This document shows positions 43,242-53,406 of a stretch of DNA of 64,000 nucleotides, one piece after another. A program made the position numbers and the translations under genes. Origin of the DNA: Prorocentrum cordatum (Eukaryota; Sar; Dinophyceae; Prorocentrales; Prorocentraceae); assembly GCA_963575745.1 (NCBI GenBank), contig CAUYUJ010019285.1, positions 2,501-66,500 on the forward strand, read 5' to 3'. Position 1 is the first letter of the stretch. Every line of letters starts with the position of its first letter. Under the pieces are notes generated by a model, which searched no databases, was not told the DNA's origin, and saw nothing but the letters and a program-made list of their open reading frames with translations.

Positions 43242-43580
43242 GCAACAATAGTGGATGCTGTGCTGCGCCATGCTATGCTGTGCTATGCTTTGCTATGCTA
43301 TGCTTTGCTATGCTCTGCTCTGCTCTGCTCTGCTATGCTATGCTATGATATGCTATGTTATGCTGCGCAATGCTATGCTGGGCTAGGCTGGGCTAGGCCA
43401 GGCTAGGCTATGCTATGCTGCGCTATGCTATGCTGCGCTATGCTATGCTATGCTATGCAATGCTTTTGCTTTGCCTTCGCTTTTGCCTTCACGTTTGCCT
43501 TTGCTTTTGCTTGGCACCCAGGGAGCGCAACTGGGGGAACGGCGCGTTTGCTTTTACCTTTGCTGTTGCTTTTGTTTGGC
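43242..43580. repeat. (TATGC)n then (GCTTTT)n repeats
   Basis: A pentanucleotide run CTATGCTATGC with TTTGC/TCTGC variants up to about 43468, followed by TTGCTTTTGCCTT-type hexamers. Confidence 0.9.
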
Positions 43581-43722
43581 TCCCAGGGGACTGGGGGAAC
43601 CGCCCGGGGCGGTTTGCACTGCCTGGCCCCTGTAAGCCAAGCGAGTAAGAACCCTTCTAGGCAGAGCCTAGGTAGGGAAAAATGATGGTTGCCTTAAGAA
43701 TTCGCTAAGATGCGCGCATGTT

Positions 43723-43892
43723 TTTTGTTTTGAAAAACCGTCTTGCGAAACCCTGTGCTTTCTCGAAATGTTGCTTGGAAGCTCGACTTTGAAATCCTTC
43801 CGAAACCAAAGGTTTGGTTGAAGGACTTCGGCATGCGCGCGCGACGACGCGCGCGTGCGCACTTCGTCGCATTGTTTTACAAGGGGATCTTG
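43723..43892 (+). repeat. Diverged dispersed repeat RM, copy 2
   Basis: TTTTGAAAAACCGTCTTGCG, TTTGAAATCCTTCCGAAACC, GCATGCGCGCGCGACGACGC and GCGCACTTCGTCGCATTGTT parallel copy 1 at 40814. Confidence 0.5.
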
Positions 43893-45003
43893 GAAGTTTA
43901 GGATATGTGATAAACGAGTGTGCGCGAATAGTACCTTTTGCACAAAAGATGGCGGGGGGTCGATTGCAGCTTGGCTACGATGGTATGGGTTCATATTCAA
44001 GATGGACGATGGGGCAGAATCATATGTAAATTGCAGCACATGAATTTGTACCGATGAACCCGGGGGGTGGGAGGGTGGTGGACCCTAATCTTTTTTTAGG
44101 TCGGAGAATCTAGGTGGTGTGCGCTAGGTGGCGTAAGCTATATGGTTCTGTATGTAAATATGTGTGGTGTGTTGGCTACGTCGTGCAAAATATGTGGTGC
44201 AATCCGTAGTGTGCGGTCTATTCGGTGTAAGCTATACAGTGCAAGCTAGGCGGTGGAACCGATGCGAGGCAATATGTGTGATGTGAGCTATGTGGTGAGA
44301 GCTAAGGTATGTTAGCAAGGAGGTGCAAGCTATGTTGTGCAATCGATGTGGTTTGAGCTCTGTGTGGTGAGCTATGTGGTGCAATACATGTGGTGATGTA
44401 ATGTCTGGACGGGGCCTCGAGCAACGGCCACGGGCGGCAACATGGCAACGCCTCGCCAAACCCGCCAAGCACACAAGGCGGCCATGTTTTCTCAACTTCA
44501 TCACGAACTGAGCCTGGTACAGGTTAGGCAGCGTGAGCGCAACACGGAAAAAACATCCGCGATGGCTCTCGAATCGAAGGTGCGGATGAAACCTAATTAC
44601 ACGGCCGGTCAATTGGAGCACCGATGGCGCCTTCCGCAGCCAGCGAGGCAGCCGTGCATACCCGGGTCTTTGTGAGGCGATCGCAGAGGGCGGAACGTGT
44701 GGCTCGCGGCGCCGACGCCGCAACGGCGCCAGCCACCGGTAAAAGCTAGCTGGATGGAAAAGAAAGAGGGTGGAGGGACCAGGTCGGCATGCGGGCTGGA
44801 GTGGCGGATCCTCCGAGGGGCGGCCTCGAGAAACAGTGAGGGCTGCGCGGACGGCCCACCAGCGAGGCTGGCAACATGCGTTGGCACAATATACCGCACG
44901 AGCCAACGTCGTGCCTGTCGCCAAAAAAGCCCGCCCCCCGGGCGCGCCCCGGGCACCGATGGCGTCTGCACTCCAGCGTGGCTGGTGATTGATTTCTACC
45001 CCG
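43893..45003. other. Region 3' of the fucosyltransferase-like gene
   Basis: 44100-44400 has many (G/C)TATGTGGTG(C/T)AA-like words about 15-25 bases apart, a loose repeat. It presumably includes the 3' UTR of the minus-strand gene; I see no obvious poly(A) relic. No other gene. Confidence 0.4.
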
Positions 45004-46347
45004 TTATTCTACCGCTGCGACGGTCTGCAGCGCAAAGGGATGCCTCTGGACCGATCGAGCCAGGCACAGACGTACGGACGCCAAGGTCAATCCAATCGCA
45101 ACGGTGATGCCTGTCAAGGGCCCGAGCAAGGGAGAGCCAACAGACTGCGACTGCAGGTACAACATAGACCGTGCCTGGCTGACACTCTTGACCATCATGT
45201 GCACCTCATAAACCAGCCGACTGAGAGAGGACGGGACGCTCGACATGTTCACTCTGTGGACATCGCCGCCAGATACGATAAGTCCTGAACATCCTGGACA
45301 CGTCTTCCCAAAAGACTCTGGTCCGTAGCTGGGCAAATAGATCACAGTGGCATGGGAGCACACATACAACTCAAGAATCAACGCATTATAAGATTGCTGG
45401 TCCTTGGGGAATCCCAGATCCACTTCCCTCATGTCGGAGAGGCGAAGGCACTCTGCAAACAGTCCACGTTTGTTGTCACAGACGGTCCTCATGATCTTCT
45501 TCACAAGAGTCTGCGGCATTCCACTCATCATGAAGAGATTGGTTGAGTTCTCTGGACCCAAGGCCGGGGCCACGGTGGTCTCGTTAATGTAGTGGTTCAC
45601 CCACCGCACGAGGCTATTGTCCACGACCGTCGCTCCTGTCTCCAGGGAATCATCATGTTGACGAAGATGCACGCACGCATAACGCGGCCCCAGATCAGAA
45701 AGCAAGGGACCAGCAGCTGCATGAATCGGAGCGTTGAAATCCGAAAAAAGTTGCGTGGTAGGTACCTCCGGCCCACGCATTCCAAAAGCACTGCCAATCA
45801 GGAGGTTGCCGACGGGGCTCGTCTGAAACAAGACCTCCGTCCAATCGTCAGAGCTACCAGAACCACTCGTATCATCTGATACAGACTCCATTAACGAACG
45901 ATTCAAGGCGACGCGTTCAAACTTCCTCCAATCGAACGGCTGCGGCACACGCGCCACAGGCCAGGATGAATTAGCCAACCGAAAAATGTCATCAAACTGC
46001 AGTGACCTCTTACGATACAGATTATTAGATTCATTAAACAGTCTTTCCATATGTTTTGGATTTTCACAACGTGTACTGTTCGCTCCACACCCAAGTGAAT
46101 CATCATGTTCCAGAACTGGTGGCAAAAACAGCCTGCAACCCAGGGACCTTGCAATAAACGCAGCACGACAGGCCCCGACGACTTGATTTCCAAAGCCGCT
46201 GTGGCTTGCGTACGTGAGATTACAAGTGGTGCCATTCCGAGCGCTCGCCTTTTGAATAACAAGGTCTTGAGTCATACGTGCGCGGGCCTGGAATACGACC
46301 ACCGCTGCGCCAACGAACTTCGTGATAGTATCTCCGACGGACGGCAT
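45004..46347 (-). CDS. O-fucosyltransferase-like protein (intronless)
   Basis: A 447-residue protein resembling the GDP-fucose protein O-fucosyltransferase fold (fucose transfer from GDP-fucose to secreted or surface proteins). Evidence: an N-terminal NLTYASHSGFGNQVVGACRA with the 'GFGNQ' nucleotide-sugar loop (51-55) followed by ARSLGCRLFLPPVLE; RYACVHLRQHDD (about 222-233), matching the family's H-x-R motif; and late YLPSYGPESFGK (337-348), like the conserved Ser/Phe donor-binding region. A hydrophobic segment near 411-429 (GITVAIGLTLASVRLCLA) could be a C-terminal TM, which is unusual for type II Golgi enzymes. Start: the frame is open 139 residues further up, but that part is repeat DNA and the relict spliced leader lies 111 bases before this ATG. 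Several N-x-S/T sites fit a lumenal protein. Exact subfamily unsure. Confidence 0.65.
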   Translation of the reverse strand: MPSVGDTITKFVGAAVVVFQARARMTQDLVIQKASARNGTTCNLTYASHSGFGNQVVGACRAAFIARSLGCRLFLPPVLEHDDSLGCGANSTRCENPKHMERLFNESNNLYRKRSLQFDDIFRLANSSWPVARVPQPFDWRKFERVALNRSLMESVSDDTSGSGSSDDWTEVLFQTSPVGNLLIGSAFGMRGPEVPTTQLFSDFNAPIHAAAGPLLSDLGPRYACVHLRQHDDSLETGATVVDNSLVRWVNHYINETTVAPALGPENSTNLFMMSGMPQTLVKKIMRTVCDNKRGLFAECLRLSDMREVDLGFPKDQQSYNALILELYVCSHATVIYLPSYGPESFGKTCPGCSGLIVSGGDVHRVNMSSVPSSLSRLVYEVHMMVKSVSQARSMLYLQSQSVGSPLLGPLTGITVAIGLTLASVRLCLARSVQRHPFALQTVAAVE

Positions 46348-46458
46348 GATGGCGCGAGCTCGTTCGTGCTGCCTGGCCGCAAAGAGAACGATTGAGTAAT
46401 CCGAGTACTGCAAAGACCCCAACCGATCGGGGCGAGCACAATGTTCGCACCCACGCGA

Positions 46459-46478
46459 CTTGAGCCAAATGGCTACGG
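46459..46478 (-). other. Relict dinoflagellate spliced leader
   Basis: The minus strand reads CCGTAGCCATTTGGCTCAAG, identical to the 3' 21 bases of the known dinoflagellate SL except for one missing T in the TTTT run. SL is added to mRNAs by trans-splicing, so a genomic copy directly upstream of an intronless gene marks an mRNA that was reverse transcribed and inserted. It lies 111 bases upstream of the chosen ATG at 46347. Confidence 0.85.
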
Positions 46479-46489
46479 AAGCACACGCG

Positions 46490-46790
46490 GCGGCCATGAG
46501 GCGACAACGGGCAGCAACGTGGCGGAACCACGCCAGCCCCGCCCAGCGAACGAGGCGGCCACGAGGCGGCCACGAGGCGGCAACCTGTAAAACTTCGGTG
46601 GCCCCGCCCAACGCCCAGCCCACGAGGCGGCCACCAGGCGGCCACGGGCGGCCGCGTGGCGAAACCGGGCCGGACCCGCCCCGCTCAGGAGACGGCCACA
46701 GGGGCCGCGGGCGACTGCGTGGCGAAACCTCGCCAGACCCACCCGGCGCACGGGGCGGGGCCACGGGCGGCGACGCGGAAAATCCTCGCT
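46490..46790. repeat. Degenerate GAGGCGGCCAC minisatellite
   Basis: Repeats of GAGGCGGCCACGAGGCGGC and GGGCGGCCGCGTGGCGAAAC across 300 bases, just upstream of the spliced-leader relic on the minus strand. It makes the Arg/Pro/Trp-rich extension of the fucosyltransferase frame. Confidence 0.65.
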
Positions 46791-46800
46791 GGACCCTACC

Positions 46801-47456
46801 AAAAGTTTCGTGGCATAAACCCTAATAAGAACCTCTACGTCTAAGGTTTGTTGTTGGGGGAAAAATGAAGAGAGGAACAACAACAAAAAAAATCCACGTG
46901 CCCCCCCCCCCCCGCCGCCCCCGCGGCCGCTCAGCCGAGCACAAGTGCGGTGGCGGATTCGCGAGGCAGCACAACTGCCAAGCGCAAAGGCACGCGTGCT
47001 GGTCGGGGAAGCACCCTGGATCTTGCCGCACTCGCAGCAGTGGAGCTCGGGGTGGTTGTACCTTCCGCCTGAGGCAGCCAAAGGGAGACCGCTGCAGGGT
47101 GCGGAAACAAGAGACCAGGCAGGGATAGGCGCTCAGGAGCGGCAGGGTAGACTGAAAATCACACCAGCCCTCTGAAAGTGAGTGGTCAAACGAGCTCGAT
47201 CGGCGAACCTCATTCGACCGCTTCCCCCTGACCCCTCCCTATGAGTCTGGAGAGGGCTTTTCGCGAGGGGTTGGAGCGTCCACAATGGCTCCAAGATGGC
47301 CCCAGAGAGCCCAAGATTGCCTCCTAGATCGCTCAAGATTTCCCGACATGGTTCAAAATCGCATCCACCATGCCTCCGACAGGCCCCACGACCGCTCCAA
47401 GGCGGCTCCAAGTGCTCCGAGCCTTCCACGGAAGCCCCCAAGAGGCCAAATGTCCC
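46801..47456. other. Non-genic stretch
   Basis: Includes a poly-C run at 46903 and CCAAGATGGCCCCAAGA-like words at 47290-47400 that recur near 47930-48180. No gene recognised. Confidence 0.4.
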
Positions 47457-47544
47457 CAATCAGAGCTTGCCTCTGTAGGGGTCCTAGCGGATTCATTCCC
47501 CAATCAGACCTTGCCTCTGTAGGGGTCCTAGCGGATTCATATCG
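47457..47544. repeat. 44-bp tandem duplication
   Basis: CAATCAGAGCTTGCCTCTGT... repeated from 47501 as CAATCAGACCTTGCCTCTGT..., each followed by AGGGGTCCTAGCGGATTCAT. Nearly identical. Confidence 0.85.
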
Positions 47545-47579
47545 TTAGGTTAGGTTTGTCGCCGATTTTCGCTGCACGC

Positions 47580-47820
47580 CCCGGTGCCCGGGTGCCCGGG
47601 GGGTGTGCCCGGGTGCCTGGGTGCCCAGGCGTGCCCGGGGGTGCCCGGGGGTGCCCAGGGGTGCCCTATAGCCCTATAGCCCTAAGCACTATAGCCCTAT
47701 AGCCCTATAGCCCAATAGCCCAATAGCCCTATAGCCCTACAACTCTATAGCCCTATAGCTCTATAGCCCTATAGCTCAAAAGCCCTATAGCCTTATAGCC
47801 AACTAGCCCTATAGCCCTGA
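47580..47820. repeat. GTGCCCGG and CCCTATAG short tandem repeats
   Basis: About 90 bases of GTGCCCGGG-like units, then about 150 bases of CCCTATAG octamers with variants (CCCAATAG, CTCTATAG, CCCTAAGCACTATAG). Confidence 0.85.
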
Positions 47821-48310
47821 TTGGGGCTTTTCTCCGGTACCATATTCACAACTCTTGTGTTGTTCAATGTGGTTGCCTTCTGGCCGCTTCGCGTGCGATG
47901 AGCTCTGAAGGCCACTAAATAACTCCAAGATGGTTCAAACCGATCCCAACAGGAGCCCAATATGGACTCAAGACGGCCCCAAGAGCGCCCAAGACAGCCC
48001 CGAGAACGCTCCAAGCGGACCCCGAGAGGCTCATGTCAGGGCCCCGACGGGGTGACCCAAATTGCCGCCGCGTTTTTTTGTTTGATCGATGACTTCCAAG
48101 ATGGCCCTAAGAGGGCCTCCCCAGCCTCAGAGAGGCCCAGAGAGGGTCCCAAGAGGGCCATAAGAGGGCCCAAAGAGAGAACCATGGGGACCAGGAGGTC
48201 TGGGAAATGTACGACGAGGCATCCTAGACGCTCCCACGGTGAACGATCTGCGATAGCCTTGAAGGTTACTATCGAGGCAAGCACCCAAAAGCGTTGCGGA
48301 AGCCAACTGT
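47821..48310. other. Non-genic stretch
   Basis: CCAAGATGG/CCCAAGAGGG-like short repeats. No motif in any frame. Confidence 0.4.
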
Positions 48311-49078
48311 ACGCATCCGCCTTGGTCGTCATCGTCATTGTCATCGTCAACGTCATCGTCATCGACATCATCATCATCATTATCATCAGCAGCATCATAA
48401 TCATAATCATCACCACCACCATCGTAGTCATCATCAGCATCAGCGTCAGCATCAGCATCAGCATCATCGTCATATCATCATCGTCGTCATCATTACTAAC
48501 AACAACCACAGAAGCCGCAGCACCATTCATAATAATCATGAGCACCATCATCATCATCATCCTCATCAGGACAGCAGCAGCAACGTCGTCATGGCCATCG
48601 TCATCGCCATCATCAGCATCATCTGCATCGAATCAGCAGCATAATCAGCATCATCCTCATCAACATCAGCAGCATCATCGTCACCATCGGCATCATCATC
48701 ATCAGCAGCATCATCATAACCATCATCGCCATCAGTCAGCATCGTTGTCGTCGTCGTAATCATCATCACCAGCGTCATCCTCAGCAGCATCATCATTGTC
48801 AGCATCAGCATTAGCATCATGATCACTATCGTCATGTTCATCAGCACCATAACCATCAGCATCATCATGGTCGTCATCAGTATCATTATCGGCATGCTCA
48901 TCATCGTCGTCGTCAGCATCAGCAGCATCATCATCGTCGTCAGCATCATCAGCATCATCGTCAGCATCGTCGTCGGCGTCATCATCATCGTCGCCATAAT
49001 CATCGTCGCCATCATCATCACCATCATCATGGCCAGCATCATCATCACCGTCGTCGTCGTCGTCAGCATCATCTCCAC

Positions 49079-49116
<38 letters not shown>

Positions 49117-49443
49117 GCATCATCATCGAAATAATCGCCGTCGTCATCGGCGTCATCATCAGCATCATCAGTATCATCGTCGTCGTGGTAATCATCGTCA
49201 TCATCATCGTCATCATCATCGTCGTAATCACAATCAGCATCATCATCACAATCATCATCAGCATCATCATCATCATCATCATCATCGTCATTATCATCAT
49301 GAGCAAGATCATCATCGTCGTCGGCACCATCATCACCATCGTCGTCGTCATCATCGTAATTAACATCATCACCACCACCACCAGCATAATCATCATCATC
49401 AGCATCACCAACATCATCGTCATCATCATGGTCATCGTCATCG

Positions 49444-49499
<56 letters not shown>

Positions 49500-49550
49500 G
49501 TCATCATCATCGTCGTCGTCGTCATCGTTGTCGTCGTTGTCATCGTGCTC
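48311..49550. repeat. Long imperfect (ATC)n array
   Basis: About 1.24 kb of CAT/CGT/CAG triplets, the largest simple-sequence block in the window, with a purer CAT run at 49451-49500. It generates a 390-residue Met/Thr frame and a 299-residue Ile/Val frame, neither credible. Confidence 0.95.
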
Positions 49551-50214
49551 CTTTTCTCATGTTCCTCCCCCTCCGCCTCGTCACGCGCACCTTCTCTGGT
49601 CTGCCCCTCCCGTATGTCGGTGGCCCAGCGTAGCCCCGCCTCTCCCCTCCTCTCTCCCGTCCGACCCGAGAAGACAGCACCACCTGCTGGGGCTCCTTCC
49701 TCGGGCATCTTCCGCTGAGTCCCCCGGATCGGGCGCACGCTGACGCGGACTACGGGCCCCTGGCTCTGGAGAAGCGCCCTCCAAGAAACGAGGCCAGGGC
49801 CGCCCGAGAGGGCGACGGAGCGCGCCGACTCCGCTCAGAAACAGGACCCGTCGCTGATCCGCGCGCCTCGATCCGTGTCTGCGTCCCCATCGACAGCAGA
49901 CCCGGGCGTGCCCCCTCCCCGCTCCCTCCCCCCTCACGCCCACCCTCCTTCGCTCCATCGCCCATCACTGCGGCCCCCTCCCCCCGTCGGCTCGCCCTGC
50001 GGTGCGCGCTCCGCGCGTCCGGCAGCGCGTCTGGCGGCCTTCTCACCACGGCACCGCGCCCGGCAAAGCCTGCCTGGCAGCGCGAAGCTGGGGCCTCCAG
50101 GGTGGGCCCAACCCCAACGGGATCCGAGATATCGTCCTACCTGCAGCCTGGCCCCACCCCCCTCCGCTCCGCCCCGCCCCCCCTGAGCTGCCGCGCTGCC
50201 CCTCCCACAAGCTT
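49551..50214. other. Non-genic stretch
   Basis: C-rich DNA with CCCCCTCCCC-type words; frames rich in Pro, Ser and Arg. No gene. Confidence 0.4.
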
Positions 50215-50467
50215 AGGTCGGGCATGTCCACCTACAGGGGGATCTTGGGCGAAAAATTGAACTAGAAATTGATGATATATTGATATAATATATACATACA
50301 TACATATACATATATGTATATATACATACAGGCATATATACATATATACATATCTATATATATATACATATATTCCAAGAACACATACAGATAGTCCAGA
50401 AACTCGTCCCCCGTATGATTTTTTGACTATTTTTAACATCCCTCCTGTAGAGGGACAGGCCCAACTT
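50215..50467 (+). repeat. Foldback element FB2, copy 7, with (TA)-rich core
   Basis: Left AGGTCGGGCATGTCCACCTA, right CCCTCCTGTAGAGGGACAGG. The centre has expanded into about 100 bases of ATATACATA-like sequence. Confidence 0.7.
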
Positions 50468-50977
50468 CACCCCCACCCCTCCGCCCCCCCCCCCGGGCTG
50501 CCGCGCTGCCCCTCCCACGGGCCTCCCGGGGCGCCTCTGCTGCCCGACCGCCCGTCCCCGTGCTGGAGTGATTTCCGGGTCTTCCGTTGCGCCCCTGCCG
50601 CTTTCCGCTCCGCCCCCTCCGGGGCCACCCTCCTAGGGGGGCCACAGCCGAGCCCTACCCCATACCCCCCCGATGTCTGAGGGGGAGGGTGGGGTTCCCT
50701 TCGCTCGGGAGCTCCCGAACGAAGTGACCCCCCCCCCCCTGAGAAGTCGAAGGGGGTAGGCATAGGGTTCGCATGTGGCCCCCTACGCCTCTGGCACCCG
50801 GCCCTGCCGCCCGCCTCCCGAGGCCTCTGCACGCTCCCGAACCGCCCGCCCCTGTGCTGGACTTTTTGTTGCTGTGCCCCGCGCGGGGTGGGACCTGCGG
50901 TCGTCCGCGAACCTGGCGTGCTTTGCGCGAGGTGAAGCAGACGCAGGAGCGGGGGGCGGCCGAGAGGGGCGTGTCCA
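50468..50977. other. Non-genic stretch
   Basis: C-rich, with TTCGCTCGGGAGCTCCCGAACGAA-type small palindrome near 50700, also present near 11070. No gene. Confidence 0.4.
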
Positions 50978-51124
50978 CGAGGGGGGGCGCAAATCATGGC
51001 CGGCGGCATGCGCGCGGCGCAGGGGAGGGCCAGGGACGTCACGGAATGAGAGGAAGCGCCATAAGATCTCAGGGGACACCATGGCCCCCGCCATGATATC
51101 CATCCCCCCCTAGTCATCCCCCAA
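50978..51124 (+). repeat. Dispersed repeat RJ, copy 2
   Basis: GCAAATCATGGCCGGCGGCA through GAAGCGCCATAAGATCTC to ATGGCCCCCGCCATGATATC. The end is palindromic. Confidence 0.65.
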
Positions 51125-51449
51125 ACACCGTCACGGGGGGGTGCTCTTCTCCTCCCTGGGTGGATGCACACCGCCGACATTGGTGTTGGTTTCAATATCA
51201 AATATCTAGGCCTGCGACCCTTGGCCCTTGTGTTGCTCCCATCGTACTTAAGGACCACATCCCAGAAATAGTTTCGAGCACCTGGACAAGTGTCGAACAA
51301 GTACCGAAACGGTGTCGAGACGGTGTCTCCCAGGGCCCGACACCTGAGCACCCTCGAGCTTGGGTACTTCCCTGGTGCTCGAAATTCGCTCTGGTGAACA
51401 CGGCTAAAGTAGGTTGGAACATCATAGCTCGGGAGCGGCCGAGAAGGGG
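51125..51449. other. Non-genic stretch between RJ copies
   Basis: Contains GTGTCGAACAAGTACCGAAA and GGTGTCGAGACGGTGTC words and an imperfect inverted pair around 51245-51425 (CCAGGGAAGTACCC type). No gene seen. Confidence 0.35.
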
Positions 51450-51606
51450 GTGTCCAAGAGGGGGGGGTGCAAATCATGACCGGCGGCATGTGCGCGGCCC
51501 AGCGGGGGGGCCTGGGACGTAATGAAATAAGATGAGGCGCCATGAAATCTGGGGAGATATCATGGCCCCCGCCATGATATCCACCCCCCCCTAGTCATCA
51601 CCCCCC
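51450..51606 (+). repeat. Dispersed repeat RJ, copy 3
   Basis: GCAAATCATGACCGGCGGCA, GAGGCGCCATGAAATCTGGG, and the palindromic end GATATCATGGCCCCCGCCAT followed by GATATC. Confidence 0.65.
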
Positions 51607-51734
51607 TCTTTTCCGCCCCCGAATAACCCTAGTCACCACCCCCTCGTGGCCGCCCCCGAGGCTTGCGCGCGGCGGAGCAGCAGCAGGAGCGGCGCAGCGC
51701 GGCAGCGTGTCTGCAGGCACCGAGGCGGCAGGGA

Positions 51735-51835
51735 GCGCCCGCCCAGGTAGGCTTCCATGCCCTCCACGGCGGCACCGCCCTTGCAGTAGCCCTGCTTGAC
51801 GTACCTCTGGCAGCGGCTGTCGCCGGGCGCCAGAA
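51735..51835 (-). other. Exon-like island, Cys-containing
   Basis: The minus strand encodes GDSRCQRYVKQGYCKGG then AAVEGMEAYLGG, protein-like in a desert of low-complexity frames. The spacing C-x2-Y-x3-G-x-C-x2-G recalls the first half of a CCCH zinc finger, but the third Cys is absent. IE1 copy 3 starts 54 bases away. Could be one exon of a minus-strand gene. Confidence 0.25.
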
Positions 51836-51888
51836 TACCAGAGGAGAGAGGGGTGAGCGGGGAGGGGGCAGTGGGGGATGGGGGAGAT

Positions 51889-52050
51889 TCAAGGGGCACA
51901 AGGACACACAAAATGAATACTCACAAATAAAATGATGCCCCATACTTTTTCATATTTTCTGGGTTTTTGTCTTCCCGCCCAATTCCCATATTTTCCCATA
52001 TTTTCTGGGGAATCGACGATTGATTGTGTCTGTATGTTTTTTCCCTCCTG
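51889..52050 (+). repeat. Repeat element IE1, copy 3
   Basis: Starts CAAGGGGCACAAGGACACAC, contains TTTTCTGGGTTTTTGTCTTC and TCTGGGGAATCGACGATTGA, and ends TTTTTTCCCTCCTG. Confidence 0.7.
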
Positions 52051-52209
52051 GGAATGCGAGGAGAGAAACGGGGACACCCAGAGGGGAGGGCGGGCAAGCT
52101 GGGTGCACTCTCACCGTATCTCCCGTCCTGCCCCTCCCCCCATCCCTCTCTCCGCTGCGTGGAAGCCCCCTCTGTCCGCAGACTCGGGCGTCAGGACAAT
52201 CAAATATGG

Positions 52210-52375
52210 GGAAACCAAAAGCTACCGATAGCGCTACTCCCTGGACCTCTCCCGGGGTGCGTCCTGACCGGGACTTCGAGGCGCATCCGGCGGTGGAGAC
52301 GGAGGCCCCCGAATAGGCTCGAAAAGGGGAAAACGGGCGAGGGGGTAGAGGTATGGGTACCTGTCCCTCCTCTGA
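52210..52375. repeat. Dispersed repeat RK, copy 3
   Basis: CCTGGACCTCTCCCGGGGTG, GCGTCCTGACCGGGACTTCG and GGTACCTGTCCCTCC parallel the RK copy at 8.5 kb. Confidence 0.5.
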
Positions 52376-52640
52376 GGGAGGGACCGGCGGCGGTCGATCC
52401 ACGGCCATCTTGCTGTGCGGCGCACCGCCCCAGCCGGCGACGACAGCGGGACCGGCAAGCTGGACCCGAGGGGTGAAGGTTACGGCCTGGATCCACTTCT
52501 GACCGTCCTGGTGCTCGACGGTGGGCCACGGCGGGCACATCCTCCACACGGGTGTCCCCTTCATATTGCTGGCGGTGACTTCCAGAATCACCCTGCTACT
52601 TTCCACTCGGCACTTGACCCGATCAGGTTTGGAGGGCAGT
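52376..52640 (-). other. Exon-like island
   Basis: The minus strand gives about 85 residues of natural-looking protein: KPDRVKCRVESSRVILEVTA, PVWRMCPPWPTVEHQDGQKW and QAVTFTPRVQLAGPAVVAGW. The left end runs into repeat RK. On the right (5' side) CCACTAG precedes AACTGCCC, a possible 3' splice site. No family recognised. Confidence 0.35.
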
Positions 52641-52927
52641 TCTAGTGGACACAGTGATCGACGATTCGATTGACACAGTAATGACGCCCTTGCGGCAGAA
52701 GACCCTACACAGCTTCACACAACTCACGATTGGGAGGGCACCACAAGGGGCCGCCGTGCGGCGCCACGATGGGGGGTGGGGGGGGCCACGATGGACCACC
52801 GACTCCGGGGCCCGGCATGCCTCACCGAGCTAGAGGAGCAACCAACTGCTCAGACTGCCGGATGTTCACACTACTAGAACCAACCACTCGAAGGGCATAC
52901 CTCACCAAGCTTGTGATCTTTCGGATG

Positions 52928-53062
52928 TCCACGCAGATTTCTTAGATCGGCGCTGGAGCACCCCGCCCTGGCGCGTGGAGCGCGCCAGAGGCGCCGACGG
53001 AAGCGCCGCCAGGGGGGGGTCAGCGCAGATCCAAGAAATCCGAGCAGAGCTCTGAGAGTTTA
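52928..53062 (+). repeat. Foldback element FB1, copy 4 (divergent)
   Basis: Left ACGCAGATTTCTTAGATCGG, right GCAGATCCAAGAAATCCGAG; the outer arms have decayed. Confidence 0.6.
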
Positions 53063-53208
53063 CCAATTACGTGTCATCATGCGCTTGTCCCTTCTCGATG
53101 TTACGACAATCCTTTACAGACGAGCTGCTCAGGTCGGGGCGACGATGAGGACGAAAATCTAGGGGCGCCGATGGTCCATGCCTTCGGCGAGGCTCCTGGG
53201 CGAATACG

Positions 53209-53406
53209 TGTACGGCAAGTTCGTGTCGTGTCGACCCTGGCGTTGGTTTCTGACACTGGGGGATCGTTCAACTTTGAACGATCGGCCGTTTCAGAAACGT
53301 CCGATTGTATCGTTCAACATCGACCGATTCTGGGTCACTGGCGGCGTTCAACGTTGAACGCCAGCGGCGGGGTCGCCGCCGGTCGACACGACGCGAGCCT
53401 ACCGCA
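53209..53406. repeat. Foldback element FB4, copy 2
   Basis: Left TACGGCAAGTTCGTGTCGTG, right GGTCGACACGACGCGAGCCT. Inner palindromes GATCGTTCAACTTTGAACGA and GGCGTTCAACGTTGAACGCC are nearly perfect. Confidence 0.7.

Noticed and set aside
46348-46764. N-terminal 139 residues of the open frame ahead of the fucosyltransferase-like protein
   Set aside because: They translate the GAGGCGGCCAC minisatellite and the spliced-leader relic itself; the mRNA would start at the leader.
48566-49738. 390-residue minus-strand frame rich in Met and Thr, and the 299-residue Ile/Val plus-strand frame
   Set aside because: Both are readings of the same (ATC)n microsatellite.
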